64,000 nt of DNA from an uncultured Desulfuromonas sp. (lineage in GTDB: Bacteria > Desulfobacterota > Desulfuromonadia > Desulfuromonadales > Desulfuromonadaceae). Both the position numbers and the translations under genes were made by a program. Of the stretch, positions 51,178 through 59,488 are shown piece after piece; the stretch's first letter is position 1, and each line of letters starts with the position of its first letter. The notes beneath the pieces are model-generated. The model was not told where the DNA came from and did no database searches. It was given only the letters and a program-made list of their open reading frames with translations. The stretch covers positions 310,001 to 374,000 of the forward strand of contig NZ_OY787469.1 of NCBI RefSeq assembly GCF_963678835.1, in the 5' to 3' direction.

Positions 51178-52524
51178 TCACCCTTGTGAAGGGTCGATTA
51201 AAAGGATGTCGTCTGCCGGGCGAATGCCGGCGACCTTCGCTTTGAACTCCTGGCCCAACAAAAAAGCCGGATGCCCCTGCGCCAGCCACGACAAATCACG
51301 ACGCCGTAACTGGATCAACGCCTCATCAATGCTGGAACAAACCGGCCAGCCCCACAACTCAAAAAGCCGTGGCACCTGCTCAATCGCCTCAGCAACTGGA
51401 TACACCTGACCAAGGGCATGGATGCACCGCAACGTCTTCAAGCCGTCAAACCATTCATGAAACGCCCGCAGCCGCCGTTCAGTATGGTCATGCGTCCCGC
51501 ACAATTGTTGCCAACGTTCGGCAAAGCCTTCCTCAAGCAAAAAGCTCTGCAACCCTGCATCAATCATCATGGCCCGTTGCACCAACTGCTGGGCGGTTTC
51601 TCGTGGATGGCTCATCACACTCTGCAGCCAGCCATGAACAATGGCATAGGTTTGCGGATGGTAGAGCTTCTGCAAACCATGCTCCGCACCGGCGGCAATC
51701 ACCTGGCCGGTGCCGAACGGCGTACGCCGGGAAGTTCGCGAAGAGGGCCAGACCACGGTTCCTTCAATCACGCCAACGCCCGAGGTCTTGGCCACCTGCT
51801 GGAGAAAATAAAAATCTTCACCGGCCTGCCGACAGTTCATCCCCCCGGCTTTGACATAGGCCTCTGCAGTGGTGACCATGGTACTGCCGATGGCGTGATA
51901 GGCATAGGGGGATCCGGCCCAGGCCAATCCCTGGCGATGGCAGCGCAGGTAGAGTTCATAGGCGATCATTGCCTGACGCTGTGGCGCACCCTCGGGTAAT
52001 GGATGGCAGTAGGGGAGTACCGCGCCACCGCTGTGGTCGGCAAAATAGTGCTGCAGACACGTCAGATAAGTGTCTTCGACCCGACAATCAGCATCAAGAT
52101 GCACCAGCAGACCAGCATCGCCCAGATGAGGGAGAACCAGGTCGCACCCCAGTTTGCGCGCCATGCCGACGCCACCGCGTTTGCGGGGCAAACAGCGCCC
52201 CGTGCTGGTGGCATCCACCCAGGCGACGGGGTGCGGGTCAAAACGACCGGAACGCAACTGTTCCAGATCCCTGAGATTAACCGCCAGTTGTTGCGGGTCA
52301 CTGTCTTCACGACCATTGACGACCACAACAATCAGCCAGTCCTCGGGCCAACCACCCTTTTGAACCAGCAGATGTCGAATCGTCGTCCAGAGCGTCTCTC
52401 CTTCCGCCAGAGCCGGAATCACCACGGCTCCGCAATAATTCTCCGTTATCGGACCCTCTATCACCCAAGGCCCCGAACAGGACTGACGCTGCAGATATCG
52501 TTGTTGGGCTTTCTGTATGGTCAT
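51178..52524 (-). CDS. Family-2-like glycosyltransferase
   Basis: 448 residues from the ATG at 52524 (an ATG at 52563 is also possible; both ribosome sites are weak). The N-terminal GT-A fold has 'NYCGAVVIPALAEGETLWTT', 'RKRGGVGMARKLGCDLVLPH', and the DxD metal site in 'LLVHLDADCRVEDTYL', then 'GGMNCRQAGEDFYFLQQVAK' (acceptor-site ED). It transfers sugar from a nucleotide donor; polysaccharide or glycoconjugate building is likely, but no partner genes are near. The C-terminal 150 residues are not of a type I recognise. Confidence 0.8.
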   Translation of the reverse strand: MTIQKAQQRYLQRQSCSGPWVIEGPITENYCGAVVIPALAEGETLWTTIRHLLVQKGGWPEDWLIVVVVNGREDSDPQQLAVNLRDLEQLRSGRFDPHPVAWVDATSTGRCLPRKRGGVGMARKLGCDLVLPHLGDAGLLVHLDADCRVEDTYLTCLQHYFADHSGGAVLPYCHPLPEGAPQRQAMIAYELYLRCHRQGLAWAGSPYAYHAIGSTMVTTAEAYVKAGGMNCRQAGEDFYFLQQVAKTSGVGVIEGTVVWPSSRTSRRTPFGTGQVIAAGAEHGLQKLYHPQTYAIVHGWLQSVMSHPRETAQQLVQRAMMIDAGLQSFLLEEGFAERWQQLCGTHDHTERRLRAFHEWFDGLKTLRCIHALGQVYPVAEAIEQVPRLFELWGWPVCSSIDEALIQLRRRDLSWLAQGHPAFLLGQEFKAKVAGIRPADDILLIDPSQG

Positions 52525-52674
52525 TTTCCTGATCTCTTTCCGGTGTCGCACACCTTTTGCCATCTCGGTTGTATCACAAGTGCCTGTTCGGCAACCATCT
52601 TTGAAAAACTTTCCCTTTTACCCCTGCCGTATACGTATTATCTTTTCTCTATCCCTTTCAATCGCGGAGATTTC

Positions 52675-52989
52675 ATGGCTGAAAAAACCAACACCACCGT
52701 TCGTCTGTTTGGCAACCTGCACACCCTGCGTCGTGAACGTGGTCTGCCGCCTGTGGCTGAAGTCTTCTTGCCGGAAGAGGGAATGGCAGCGATCGACCTC
52801 GCCAACAAACTTGATCTGCCACTTGACCGCATTGAGGGCGTCTTCTGCAACCATCTTGCCTACGGTCTTGACCATCGACTGCATCCCGGCGATGAAGTTG
52901 CCTTTATTCCCACCGGTGTGCCCGGACCTCACCGTTTCATGCTCGGCATTCACGCCGCCGGTAAGGGGCATCTCAAATCCTCCGACTGA
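52675..52989 (+). CDS. MoaD/ThiS-like ubiquitin-fold protein without terminal GG
   Basis: 104 residues; the ATG at 52675 follows CGGAG, although the frame is open far upstream. Beta-grasp pattern: 'TTVRLFGNLHTLRRERG', 'IDLANKLDLPLDRIEGVFCN', 'HRLHPGDEVAFIPTGVPG'. In sulphur carriers this last strand leads to a C-terminal GlyGly; here it continues 'PHRFMLGIHAAGKGHLKSSD' and no GG end is present. It may be a binding or regulatory version rather than a sulphur carrier. It is divergent from the glycosyltransferase and about 100 bases before the peptidase gene. Confidence 0.8.
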   Translation: MAEKTNTTVRLFGNLHTLRRERGLPPVAEVFLPEEGMAAIDLANKLDLPLDRIEGVFCNHLAYGLDHRLHPGDEVAFIPTGVPGPHRFMLGIHAAGKGHLKSSD

Positions 52990-53090
52990 GGCATTGCCCC
53001 ACATCAGTCGCCCCTGTATACTCCATAGATTCTTTGCGCAGGTTCAATCTGTTTATCTGCAAACGTCTCTTGATGCTATGGAGTGTCGTC

Positions 53091-54293
53091 ATGTCTGATC
53101 GTGTTCCCGTCAGTGAACTGTCCCGTCGCCTTGAACGATTTCGCCAACTGATGGACCAGCACCAACCTGACTGGGAGCTGGCCGCTATTTTCGGCAAAAT
53201 CAACCATTATTACTTTACCGGCACCATGCAGGATGGTGTGTTGCTGATCCCGCGGGATGCCGATGCCACCTACTGGGTGCGGCGCAGTTTTCAACGCGCC
53301 ACCGAAGAATCCGCTTTTGCCGACATCCGTCCCATGGGCAGTTTCCGTGATGCGGCAGAAACCTTTTCGACCATGCCGAAAACCCTGCATGTGGAGATGG
53401 AGCTGTTGCCACTGGCCGGTTTTGAGCGTTTTAAGAAACATTTCCCTGTTGAGCAGGCACGCCCCGTCGATGGCATCATCGCCCGAGTCCGTGCGGTAAA
53501 GAGTCCTTTCGAACTTGATCTGATGCGTGAATCCGGTCGCATTCACCAACGCGTCCTTGAACAGCGTGTTCCCGAGCTGCTCAAGCTCGGCATCTCCGAA
53601 GCCGAGTTTGCCAGCCAGCTCTATCCAGTGATGGTGGAGGAAGGACACCACGGCATTGCCCGCTTCAGCATGTTTGAAACGGAGATCCTTTTGGGACAAA
53701 TCGGTTTCGGCGAAAGCTCTATCTATCCAACATCCTTTGACGGCCCCGGTGGCAACTATGGCATGAATCCAGCGGTTCCCCTCCTCGGCAGCCGAGATCG
53801 TCGCCTTAAACGGGGCGACTTGGTGTTTGTCGATATTGGCTGCGGCGTGAACGGCTACCATACCGATAAAACCATGACCTACCTGTTTGGCACCAGCGCT
53901 ACAGATGAAATGCGCGCCAGTCATGACCGGTGTGTGGAGATTCAGAATGAAGTCGCCAGACGCATGGTGCCCGGAGCAATTCCGTCACAGATTTATACCG
54001 AGGTTATCGCCACTCTTGACGACGAGTTCCTTCGAAATTTCATGGGCTACGGTGACCGCCAAGCACGGTTTCTCGCCCACGGCATTGGTCTGTACATCGA
54101 TGAATATCCTGTTATTGCCAAGGGCTTTGACGAGCCACTGGAAGAAGGAATGGTCATGGCCATCGAACCGAAGCGGGGCATTGAGCATGTGGGTATGGTC
54201 GGCATTGAAAATACCTTTATTGTCACGCCGTCCGGTGGCGAATGCATCACCGGTGATCATCCCGGACTAATGGACGTTCCCTGTTACGAATAA
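53091..54293 (+). CDS. M24-family peptidase (Xaa-Pro aminopeptidase type)
   Basis: 400 residues; ATG at 53091 after GGAGTG, preferred over the in-frame start at 53034. The creatinase-like N-domain (about 10-135) is followed by the pita-bread fold with all five metal ligands: Asp in 'VFVDIGCGVNGYHTDKT' (two Asp), His in 'FLAHGIGLYIDEYP', Glu in 'MAIEPKRGI' and Glu in 'GIENTFIV'. It should be a di-metal aminopeptidase cleaving X-Pro bonds in the cytoplasm. It could feed proline to metabolism, but the link to PutP about 2.4 kb away is only suggestive. Confidence 0.92.
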   Translation: MSDRVPVSELSRRLERFRQLMDQHQPDWELAAIFGKINHYYFTGTMQDGVLLIPRDADATYWVRRSFQRATEESAFADIRPMGSFRDAAETFSTMPKTLHVEMELLPLAGFERFKKHFPVEQARPVDGIIARVRAVKSPFELDLMRESGRIHQRVLEQRVPELLKLGISEAEFASQLYPVMVEEGHHGIARFSMFETEILLGQIGFGESSIYPTSFDGPGGNYGMNPAVPLLGSRDRRLKRGDLVFVDIGCGVNGYHTDKTMTYLFGTSATDEMRASHDRCVEIQNEVARRMVPGAIPSQIYTEVIATLDDEFLRNFMGYGDRQARFLAHGIGLYIDEYPVIAKGFDEPLEEGMVMAIEPKRGIEHVGMVGIENTFIVTPSGGECITGDHPGLMDVPCYE

Positions 54294-54318
54294 CCCTGCC
54301 CGATGAGACCGGATCAAA

Positions 54319-54359
54319 CTCTGGTGCTCTGTCTTTGAAACTGTGGCAGAGCACCAGAG
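54319..54359. terminator. Hairpin after the M24 peptidase gene
   Basis: CTCTGGTGCTCTG at 54319-54331 pairs perfectly with CAGAGCACCAGAG at 54347-54359 (13 bp, 15-base loop), 25 bases past the stop codon. No long T-run follows. Confidence 0.6.
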
Positions 54360-54394
54360 GATCCTCATCTAAAACATACCCCGCCCATCAGATT

Positions 54395-54975
54395 CGCACC
54401 AACCCCAGCGCCCTTCGGATTCTCTTTAGCCATTCGCTTACACCATGAGGTCGGTAAAACTCGCTGAAAATCATTGCGCTTGGTGCTGCTGAACAGGAGA
54501 GCTGGGCTGCTGAATTACACACGACTGAAGGGCGGGCACCGTCCCGCCCGTTTTATCGGGGCCACACCAGAGATAGAGCACGACTTAAGATTGTTATCAA
54601 CGTTTTACGCCAAAGCTGATGCGTTGCACGATTCGTCGACCTAAAGGGCGGCGAGCCGGATCTGCAAAGCATCACGGAAACAGACCCATTGTCGGTTGAT
54701 CTGAGGTTCAGGAGGTGTTCAAGCTGGTTTTTGCATCCTTTTGAGCGGCCAGTCAAAAGGATGTCGGCTGCCGGGACGAGACCCGGCGACCTTGGCTTTG
54801 ATCTTGAGATTCAGTGGTTCGTAATACGAAACTGATTGCTCTGGCAAACTTCATCCGTTCGCGATGGTGGTACCCACGTGACGCGGGCTTCCGCGCCCGC
54901 ACGTCGGACCCCTTTTGCGTCGACAAAAGGGGCGCAAAATCGACTCCCGTCATTGCACCCTGCGGGTTCCCTCAC
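54395..54975. repeat. Tandem 581-bp structured repeat, unit 1
   Basis: The order of landmarks is: TCGGTAAAACTCGCTGA, a GCTGCTGAAC block, GGGCGGGCACCGTCCCGCCC hairpin (54530-54549), CGACTTAAGATTGTTATCAA, hairpin CATCCTTTTGA/TCAAAAGGATG, GCCGGG/CCCGGC hairpin, GGTGGTACCCACGTGACGCG, and hairpin CCCCTTTTG/CAAAAGGGG (54909-54932). The open frames here read through hairpins and are not genes. Boundaries are approximate. Confidence 0.8.
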
Positions 54976-55729
54976 TCCATTCTCTTACATCGCGATGTCG
55001 GCAAAACTCGCTGACGCTCAGACAGGTTGCCGACAACCATCGCGCTGACGTTCATTGCGTTCGGTGCTGCTGAACGGGAGGGCTGGGCTGCTTAATAACA
55101 CACGACTGCAGGGCGGGCACCGTCCCGCCCATTTGATCGGTACCACACCAGTGATAGAGCGCGACTTAAGGTTGTTATCAACGTTTTACGCCAAAGATAA
55201 TGCGTTGCACGATTCGCCGACCTAAAGGGCGGCGAGCCGAATCTGTGACGCAACACGGAAACAGACTCAGTGTCGGTTGATCTGAGGGCCAGGAGGTGTT
55301 CAGGCTGGTTTTTGCATCCTTTTGAGCGGCCAGTCAAAAGGATGTCGCCTGCCGGGGCGAGTCCCGGCGACCTTGACTTTGATCTTGAGATTCAGTGGTT
55401 CGTAATACGCAACGAATCGCACCGGCGAACTTCATCCGTTCGCGAAGGTGGTACCCACGTGACGCGGGCTGCCGCGCCCGCACGTCGGGCCACTTTTGCG
55501 TCGACAAAAGTGGCGCAAAATCGACTCCCAAGGGGTTGTCATCAATCAGCCTTCACGGAGTTGTTGCGGATCTTTTTCACGTCAGCCGCGTTATCGGTCG
55601 TCGCCATAGAACGACTATAGCTCCTCCCTCTGCCTTGCTGACGCAAAAAATCTCACGCAACACCTCTCGTTCATCTGATCAATAACAACCCCATTGCGCC
55701 CTTACGGGTTCCCTCTCTACGTTCACTAA
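54976..55729. repeat. Tandem structured repeat, unit 2 (carries a small insertion)
   Basis: Same landmark order as unit 1, with the GGGCGGG hairpin at 55111 (581 bases after that of unit 1). The last hairpin here is CCACTTTTG/CAAAAGTGG. Just after it a 161-bp MITE-like insert (55532-55692) makes this unit about 170 bases longer. Confidence 0.8.
55532..55692. mobile_element. MITE-like insertion within repeat unit 2
   Basis: The ends are GGGGTTGTCATCAATCAG and the reverse complement of GGGGTTGTTATTGATCAG (15 of 18 identical). It is absent from the other three units, where CGACTCCCGTCATTGCACCC is continuous; here CGACTCCCA and ATTGCGCCC are parted by the insert. There is no coding capacity, so a transposase would have to act in trans. 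Confidence 0.65.
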
Positions 55730-56311
55730 CACCGTGATGTCGGCAAAACTCGCCCAGTCGGCATCAGTCCTCAAACAGGTTGCCGACGACCATCACGGTG
55801 ACCGTTCTCTTCGTTCGGCGCTGCTGAACGGGAGGGCTTGGCTGCTCAATAACACACCACTGAAGGGCGGGCACCGTCCCGCCCGTTTGATTGGTGCCAC
55901 ACCAGAGATAGAGCACGACTTAAGATTGTTATCAACGTTTTACGCCAAAGATGATGAGTTGCACGATTCGCCGACCTAAAGGGCGGCGAGCCGAATCCGT
56001 GAAGCATAACGGAAACAGACTCAGTGCAGGTTGATCCAGGTTCAGGAGGTGGTCAAGCTGGTTTTTGCATCCTTTTGAGCGGCCAGTCAAAAGGATGTCG
56101 GCTGCCGGGACGAATCCCGGCGGTCTTGACCTTGACTTTGATCTTCAGTGGTTCGCCATTCGAAACTGATCGCTCTGGCGAACTTCATCCGTTCGTGATG
56201 TTGGTACCCACGTGACGCGGGCTTCCGCGCCCGCACGTCGGGCCACTTTTGCGTCGACAAAAGTGGCGCAAAATCGACTCCCGTCATTGCACCCTATCGG
56301 GTTCCCTCACT
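55730..56311. repeat. Tandem 582-bp structured repeat, unit 3
   Basis: GGGCGGG hairpin at 55865, followed by the same hairpin series (CATCCTTTTGA/TCAAAAGGATG near 56068, GCCGGG/CCCGGC with loop, CCACTTTTG/CAAAAGTGG near 56244). Differs from units 1 and 2 by scattered substitutions. Confidence 0.8.
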
Positions 56312-56830
56312 CCATTCTCTTACATCGCAATGTCGGCAAAACTCGCTACCGCTCAAACAGGTTGCCGACGACCATCGCGATGACCGTTCTCTTCGTTCGG
56401 CGCTGCTGAACGGGAGGGCTTGGCTGCTCAATAACACACCACTGAAGGGCGGGCACCGTCCCGCCCGTTTAACCGGTGCCACACCAGAGGTAGAGCGCGA
56501 CTTAAGATTGTCATCAACATTTTACGCCAGAGATGATGAGTTGCATGATTCGTCGACCTAAAGGGCGACGAGCCGGATCTGTGACGCATGACGGAAATAG
56601 ACCCATTGTCGGTTGATCCAGATTCAGGAGGTGTTCAAGCTGGTTTTTGCATACTTTTGAGCGGCCAGTCAAAAGGATGTCGGCTGCCGGGACGAGACCC
56701 GGCGACTTTGACCTTGATCTTGAATTTATGTGGTTTGAACTGCAAAACTGAACGCACCGGCGAGCTCTCTCACGCATTCTCTTGTGGCCACTCTCGGCAA
56801 AAACCACTAACGCTCATTGCGTTCACTACT
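56312..56830. repeat. Tandem structured repeat, unit 4 (shortened)
   Basis: GGGCGGG hairpin at 56447 (582 bases after unit 3). The CATCCTTTTGA arm has a C-to-A change (near 56651) that breaks one pair, and the ACGTGACGCGGGC and CCACTTTTG hairpins are missing. The unit runs out shortly before the GGDEF gene at 56911. Confidence 0.75.
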
Positions 56831-56910
56831 TGACAAATTCTCCTTGAAATCGTTGTGTTTAACAGGTTTTGAATTATGCTGAAAAATAAGACTTCCGGCA
56901 GGAGCGCGTG

Positions 56911-58581
56911 TTGAACAAAAAACTGACCCAAGAGAACCGCCAGCAGATTCATCGTCTGGTCCGCAATCACAACTCTGAACTGATCAAGCAATGCGTCGGC
57001 TATGCTCAGGACCTGATCAGCACAGCGCGGGACAACACCCTGTTCCCGACGGTGACACGACTCGTCCATCAGGTTGATCACGATTTCGATTCAGACAAGC
57101 ATTCTGTCTGCGAAGGGTTTGAGCCGGAATTTGTTCACTGGTGCTACAATCAGGGTTTGGAACACGCGGATCTGTTGCGGATTCTCAAATTTTTGCGCGA
57201 CAGCTATCTGTCGCTGTGTTCTTCAGTGGAACTGCGCGCTGTCATACGCGGCTATTTTGACGACCTTGAACTGTCGATGTGCCGTTTGTGGTGCCAGGTT
57301 CCGGCCCTGCAACGGCAAACCAATCCATCGCCACTGCTTGAAGCAGCTGACTATCCACTCTTCTACAACAGTCACTCAATGATGATGCTCATCAATCCCG
57401 ACGACGGCAGCATTGTCGAAGCCAACCAGGCCGCCTGCCTGTTTTATGGTTACAACCATGACCAGCTGACTCAGCGGTCCCTGTTCGATCTCAATGTCGA
57501 TACTCACCTGGCGATTCAGGACAAGATCAACCAAGCCTATACCGGTGCCACCCCATGCTACCGGGTCAGACATCAACTGGCCGATGGTGAAATCCGTACG
57601 ATAGAAGTAATCAGCGGTCCAATCACCCTCTCCGACCGGACCCTGCTCTACTCGATCATTCACGATATCAATGAACGTGTTCAGATTGAAGACCATCTGC
57701 GCAAAATCACTACCGCTGTGGAACACAGTCCCGCCTCGATAATCATCACCGACCGCGATGGTCATATTGAATATGTCAATCAGAGCTTCACCCATATCAC
57801 CGGCTACACTGCCGAAGATGTGCTTGGTGAAAATCCGCGCGTGCTGCGGGCCCGGCCTCGGCCACCGGCGGAAACGCGCCAGATGTGGCAAACCATTCTC
57901 GATGGCAAAATCTGGCGGGGTCTGTTCAACAACCGGCGCAAGAACGGTGAAGCCTATTGGGAAAAAGCGGCTATTGCTCCAGTGCTGGACCACCAGCGTC
58001 AGATCAGCCATTTTGTCGCTATCAAAGAGGATATTACCCGGCAAAAAGCTCTAGAAGAAAAGATCTGGCACCAGGCCCATCATGATTCACTGACGGACCT
58101 GCCCAACCGGGTCTTGTTTTATCAGTATCTCGCAGACGTGGTGCTACACGCCCAACGTCAGGATATTGGTGCAGCACTGATGTTTGTTGACCTGGATTGT
58201 TTTAAAGAGGTCAATGATTCTTTGGGACATGACTATGGCGACCTGCTGTTGCAACAGGTGGCTAAACGCCTGAAAAACAGTGTGCGGCAGACGGATCAGG
58301 TCGCCCGCATCGGTGGCGATGAATTCACGGTGCTGCTCTGCCATACCAGCGACAATCAGGCAATCCTCAGCGTGGCTGAAAAAATCCTTAATCAGCTCAA
58401 CCGCCCGTTCGATCTCAACGGTCATCAGGCCCAAATTTCCGGATCAATCGGTATTGCCCGGGTCTGTAAGGGACATACCACGGAAACGTTGGTGCGTCAG
58501 GCCGATCATGCCATGTTTGCCGCTAAAAAAGCCGGCCGCAATCAGATCATCATGGCACCGCCTTTGCCTGAGTCCTCCTGA
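56911..58581 (+). CDS. PAS-PAS-GGDEF diguanylate cyclase
   Basis: 556 residues with TTG start at 56911, 6 bases after AGGAG (a GTG at 56908 is less well placed). The N-terminal helical region (about 1-140) is not recognised. PAS 1 at about 150-265 ('MMMLINPDDGSIVEANQAAC'), PAS 2 at about 268-385 ('HSPASIIITDRDGHIEYVNQ', 'ITGYTAEDVLGENPRVLRA'), then the catalytic domain with 'HHDSLTDLPNR' and 'ARIGGDEFTVLL': the GGDEF signature is intact, so c-di-GMP synthesis is expected. No EAL domain. Its upstream region is the tandem repeat array. Confidence 0.93.
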   Translation: MNKKLTQENRQQIHRLVRNHNSELIKQCVGYAQDLISTARDNTLFPTVTRLVHQVDHDFDSDKHSVCEGFEPEFVHWCYNQGLEHADLLRILKFLRDSYLSLCSSVELRAVIRGYFDDLELSMCRLWCQVPALQRQTNPSPLLEAADYPLFYNSHSMMMLINPDDGSIVEANQAACLFYGYNHDQLTQRSLFDLNVDTHLAIQDKINQAYTGATPCYRVRHQLADGEIRTIEVISGPITLSDRTLLYSIIHDINERVQIEDHLRKITTAVEHSPASIIITDRDGHIEYVNQSFTHITGYTAEDVLGENPRVLRARPRPPAETRQMWQTILDGKIWRGLFNNRRKNGEAYWEKAAIAPVLDHQRQISHFVAIKEDITRQKALEEKIWHQAHHDSLTDLPNRVLFYQYLADVVLHAQRQDIGAALMFVDLDCFKEVNDSLGHDYGDLLLQQVAKRLKNSVRQTDQVARIGGDEFTVLLCHTSDNQAILSVAEKILNQLNRPFDLNGHQAQISGSIGIARVCKGHTTETLVRQADHAMFAAKKAGRNQIIMAPPLPESS

Positions 58582-58592
58582 AATCACCCGAC

Positions 58593-58628
58593 TCCAAAAA
58601 AAACAGGCCACCCCGTAAAGGGTGGCCT
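58593..58628 (-). terminator. Terminator of the UspA-like gene
   Basis: On the minus strand AGGCCACCC and GGGTGGCCT pair around TTTACG, followed by G and a run of eight T: a classical rho-independent terminator downstream of the gene at 58701. It may also serve the plus-strand GGDEF gene. Confidence 0.85.
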
Positions 58629-58700
58629 CGCAACAATCCCCACACTTCCAACCGGGAGGATCAAAAAAGCGGGATTGTTGTTTTTCTTATCACGCCAAAA

Positions 58701-59099
58701 TCAGACGGCTTGTGCCAGTGGCTCCACCTGCGACGGGAAGCACACCCTGTTGGCCGACACGTTGTTCAGTCTGGTGGTGAAGCAATCGGCATGGCTGTCG
58801 CCAACAACCAGAAGATCATGGTTGTCCAGGTGGCGAATCGCCTCTTCGAGAGGACTTTGCTCATCGACAATCTTCACAACCACCGGCACACCGTAACCGT
58901 TGGCTTTATTAATCTGCTGCATCAATTCCTCTTTGCTGAACAGGTAGTTGCGTTGACACGCTTCTTTGCAGCATGCACCGTTACTGTGCAGCAACAGGAG
59001 CTCGCTTTCATGACGATAGGCCAGCTCCAGAGCGGTACTCAGCGCCTCGGCATCTCGGTCCGGGTGGGTGTAGTTTACAACAATTGTTTCACAATCCAT
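58701..59099 (-). CDS. UspA-like protein, Cys-rich
   Basis: 132 residues; ATG at 59099 after GAGGAGGG. Pattern of a universal stress protein fold: 'TIVVNYTHPDRDAEALSTAL', 'ELAYRHESELLLLHS' and 'PLEEAIRHLDNHDLLVVGDS' with 'HADCFTTRLNNVSANRVCF' in the ATP-loop position. The usual G-x2-G-x9-G(S/T) ATP motif is not complete. Five Cys, including 'CCKEAC', are unusual and suggest thiol or metal chemistry. Cytoplasmic. Nothing nearby fixes its role. Confidence 0.75.
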   Translation of the reverse strand: MDCETIVVNYTHPDRDAEALSTALELAYRHESELLLLHSNGACCKEACQRNYLFSKEELMQQINKANGYGVPVVVKIVDEQSPLEEAIRHLDNHDLLVVGDSHADCFTTRLNNVSANRVCFPSQVEPLAQAV

Positions 59100-59488
59100 G
59101 GTTCCCTCCTCTGCATGGCACACTGTGCGCCGTGATAACGTCGTATCTGTTGCAGCAACGTCACCGCTCCGCCATTGAAACGGTGTCAGTCGCTCCCGGA
59201 AATCCCGGCACGACAACAAACAATCTGTAGTGACATGTCATAGCAACGACAGTGCCACGTTGTTATAAAATCTCTGAACGCTAATATTTCAATGTGTTTA
59301 CAGCATATTTCCACCAAAGGCATTCGATGGGTTCTGACCACTCCATGCCTTGCCCTGAGTTGCATTCTGACACAGAGTGTATCAGGCAATGGAACAGATT
59401 GGCTAAACACGCTGAACGGGGGCCGTGCGGCATCTCGTCGTTGCACCATACCGCCGGCCCCTGCTTTATCCGTGTCATGCGTGATCGG
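59100..59488. other. Intergenic; no gene seen
   Basis: About 390 bases between two minus-strand genes. Short open frames on both strands show no family features. It presumably holds the promoter of the UspA-like gene and the 3' end of the MFS transcript. Confidence 0.5.

Noticed and set aside
54753-56287. Several 60-116-codon frames with repeated protein-like phrases in the tandem array
   Set aside because: They recur because the DNA repeats, read through hairpins and show no start signals. Treated as non-coding.
54395-56830. CRISPR-like array
   Set aside because: The repeat unit is about 581 bp with no short constant repeat and unique spacer alternation, and no cas gene is present.
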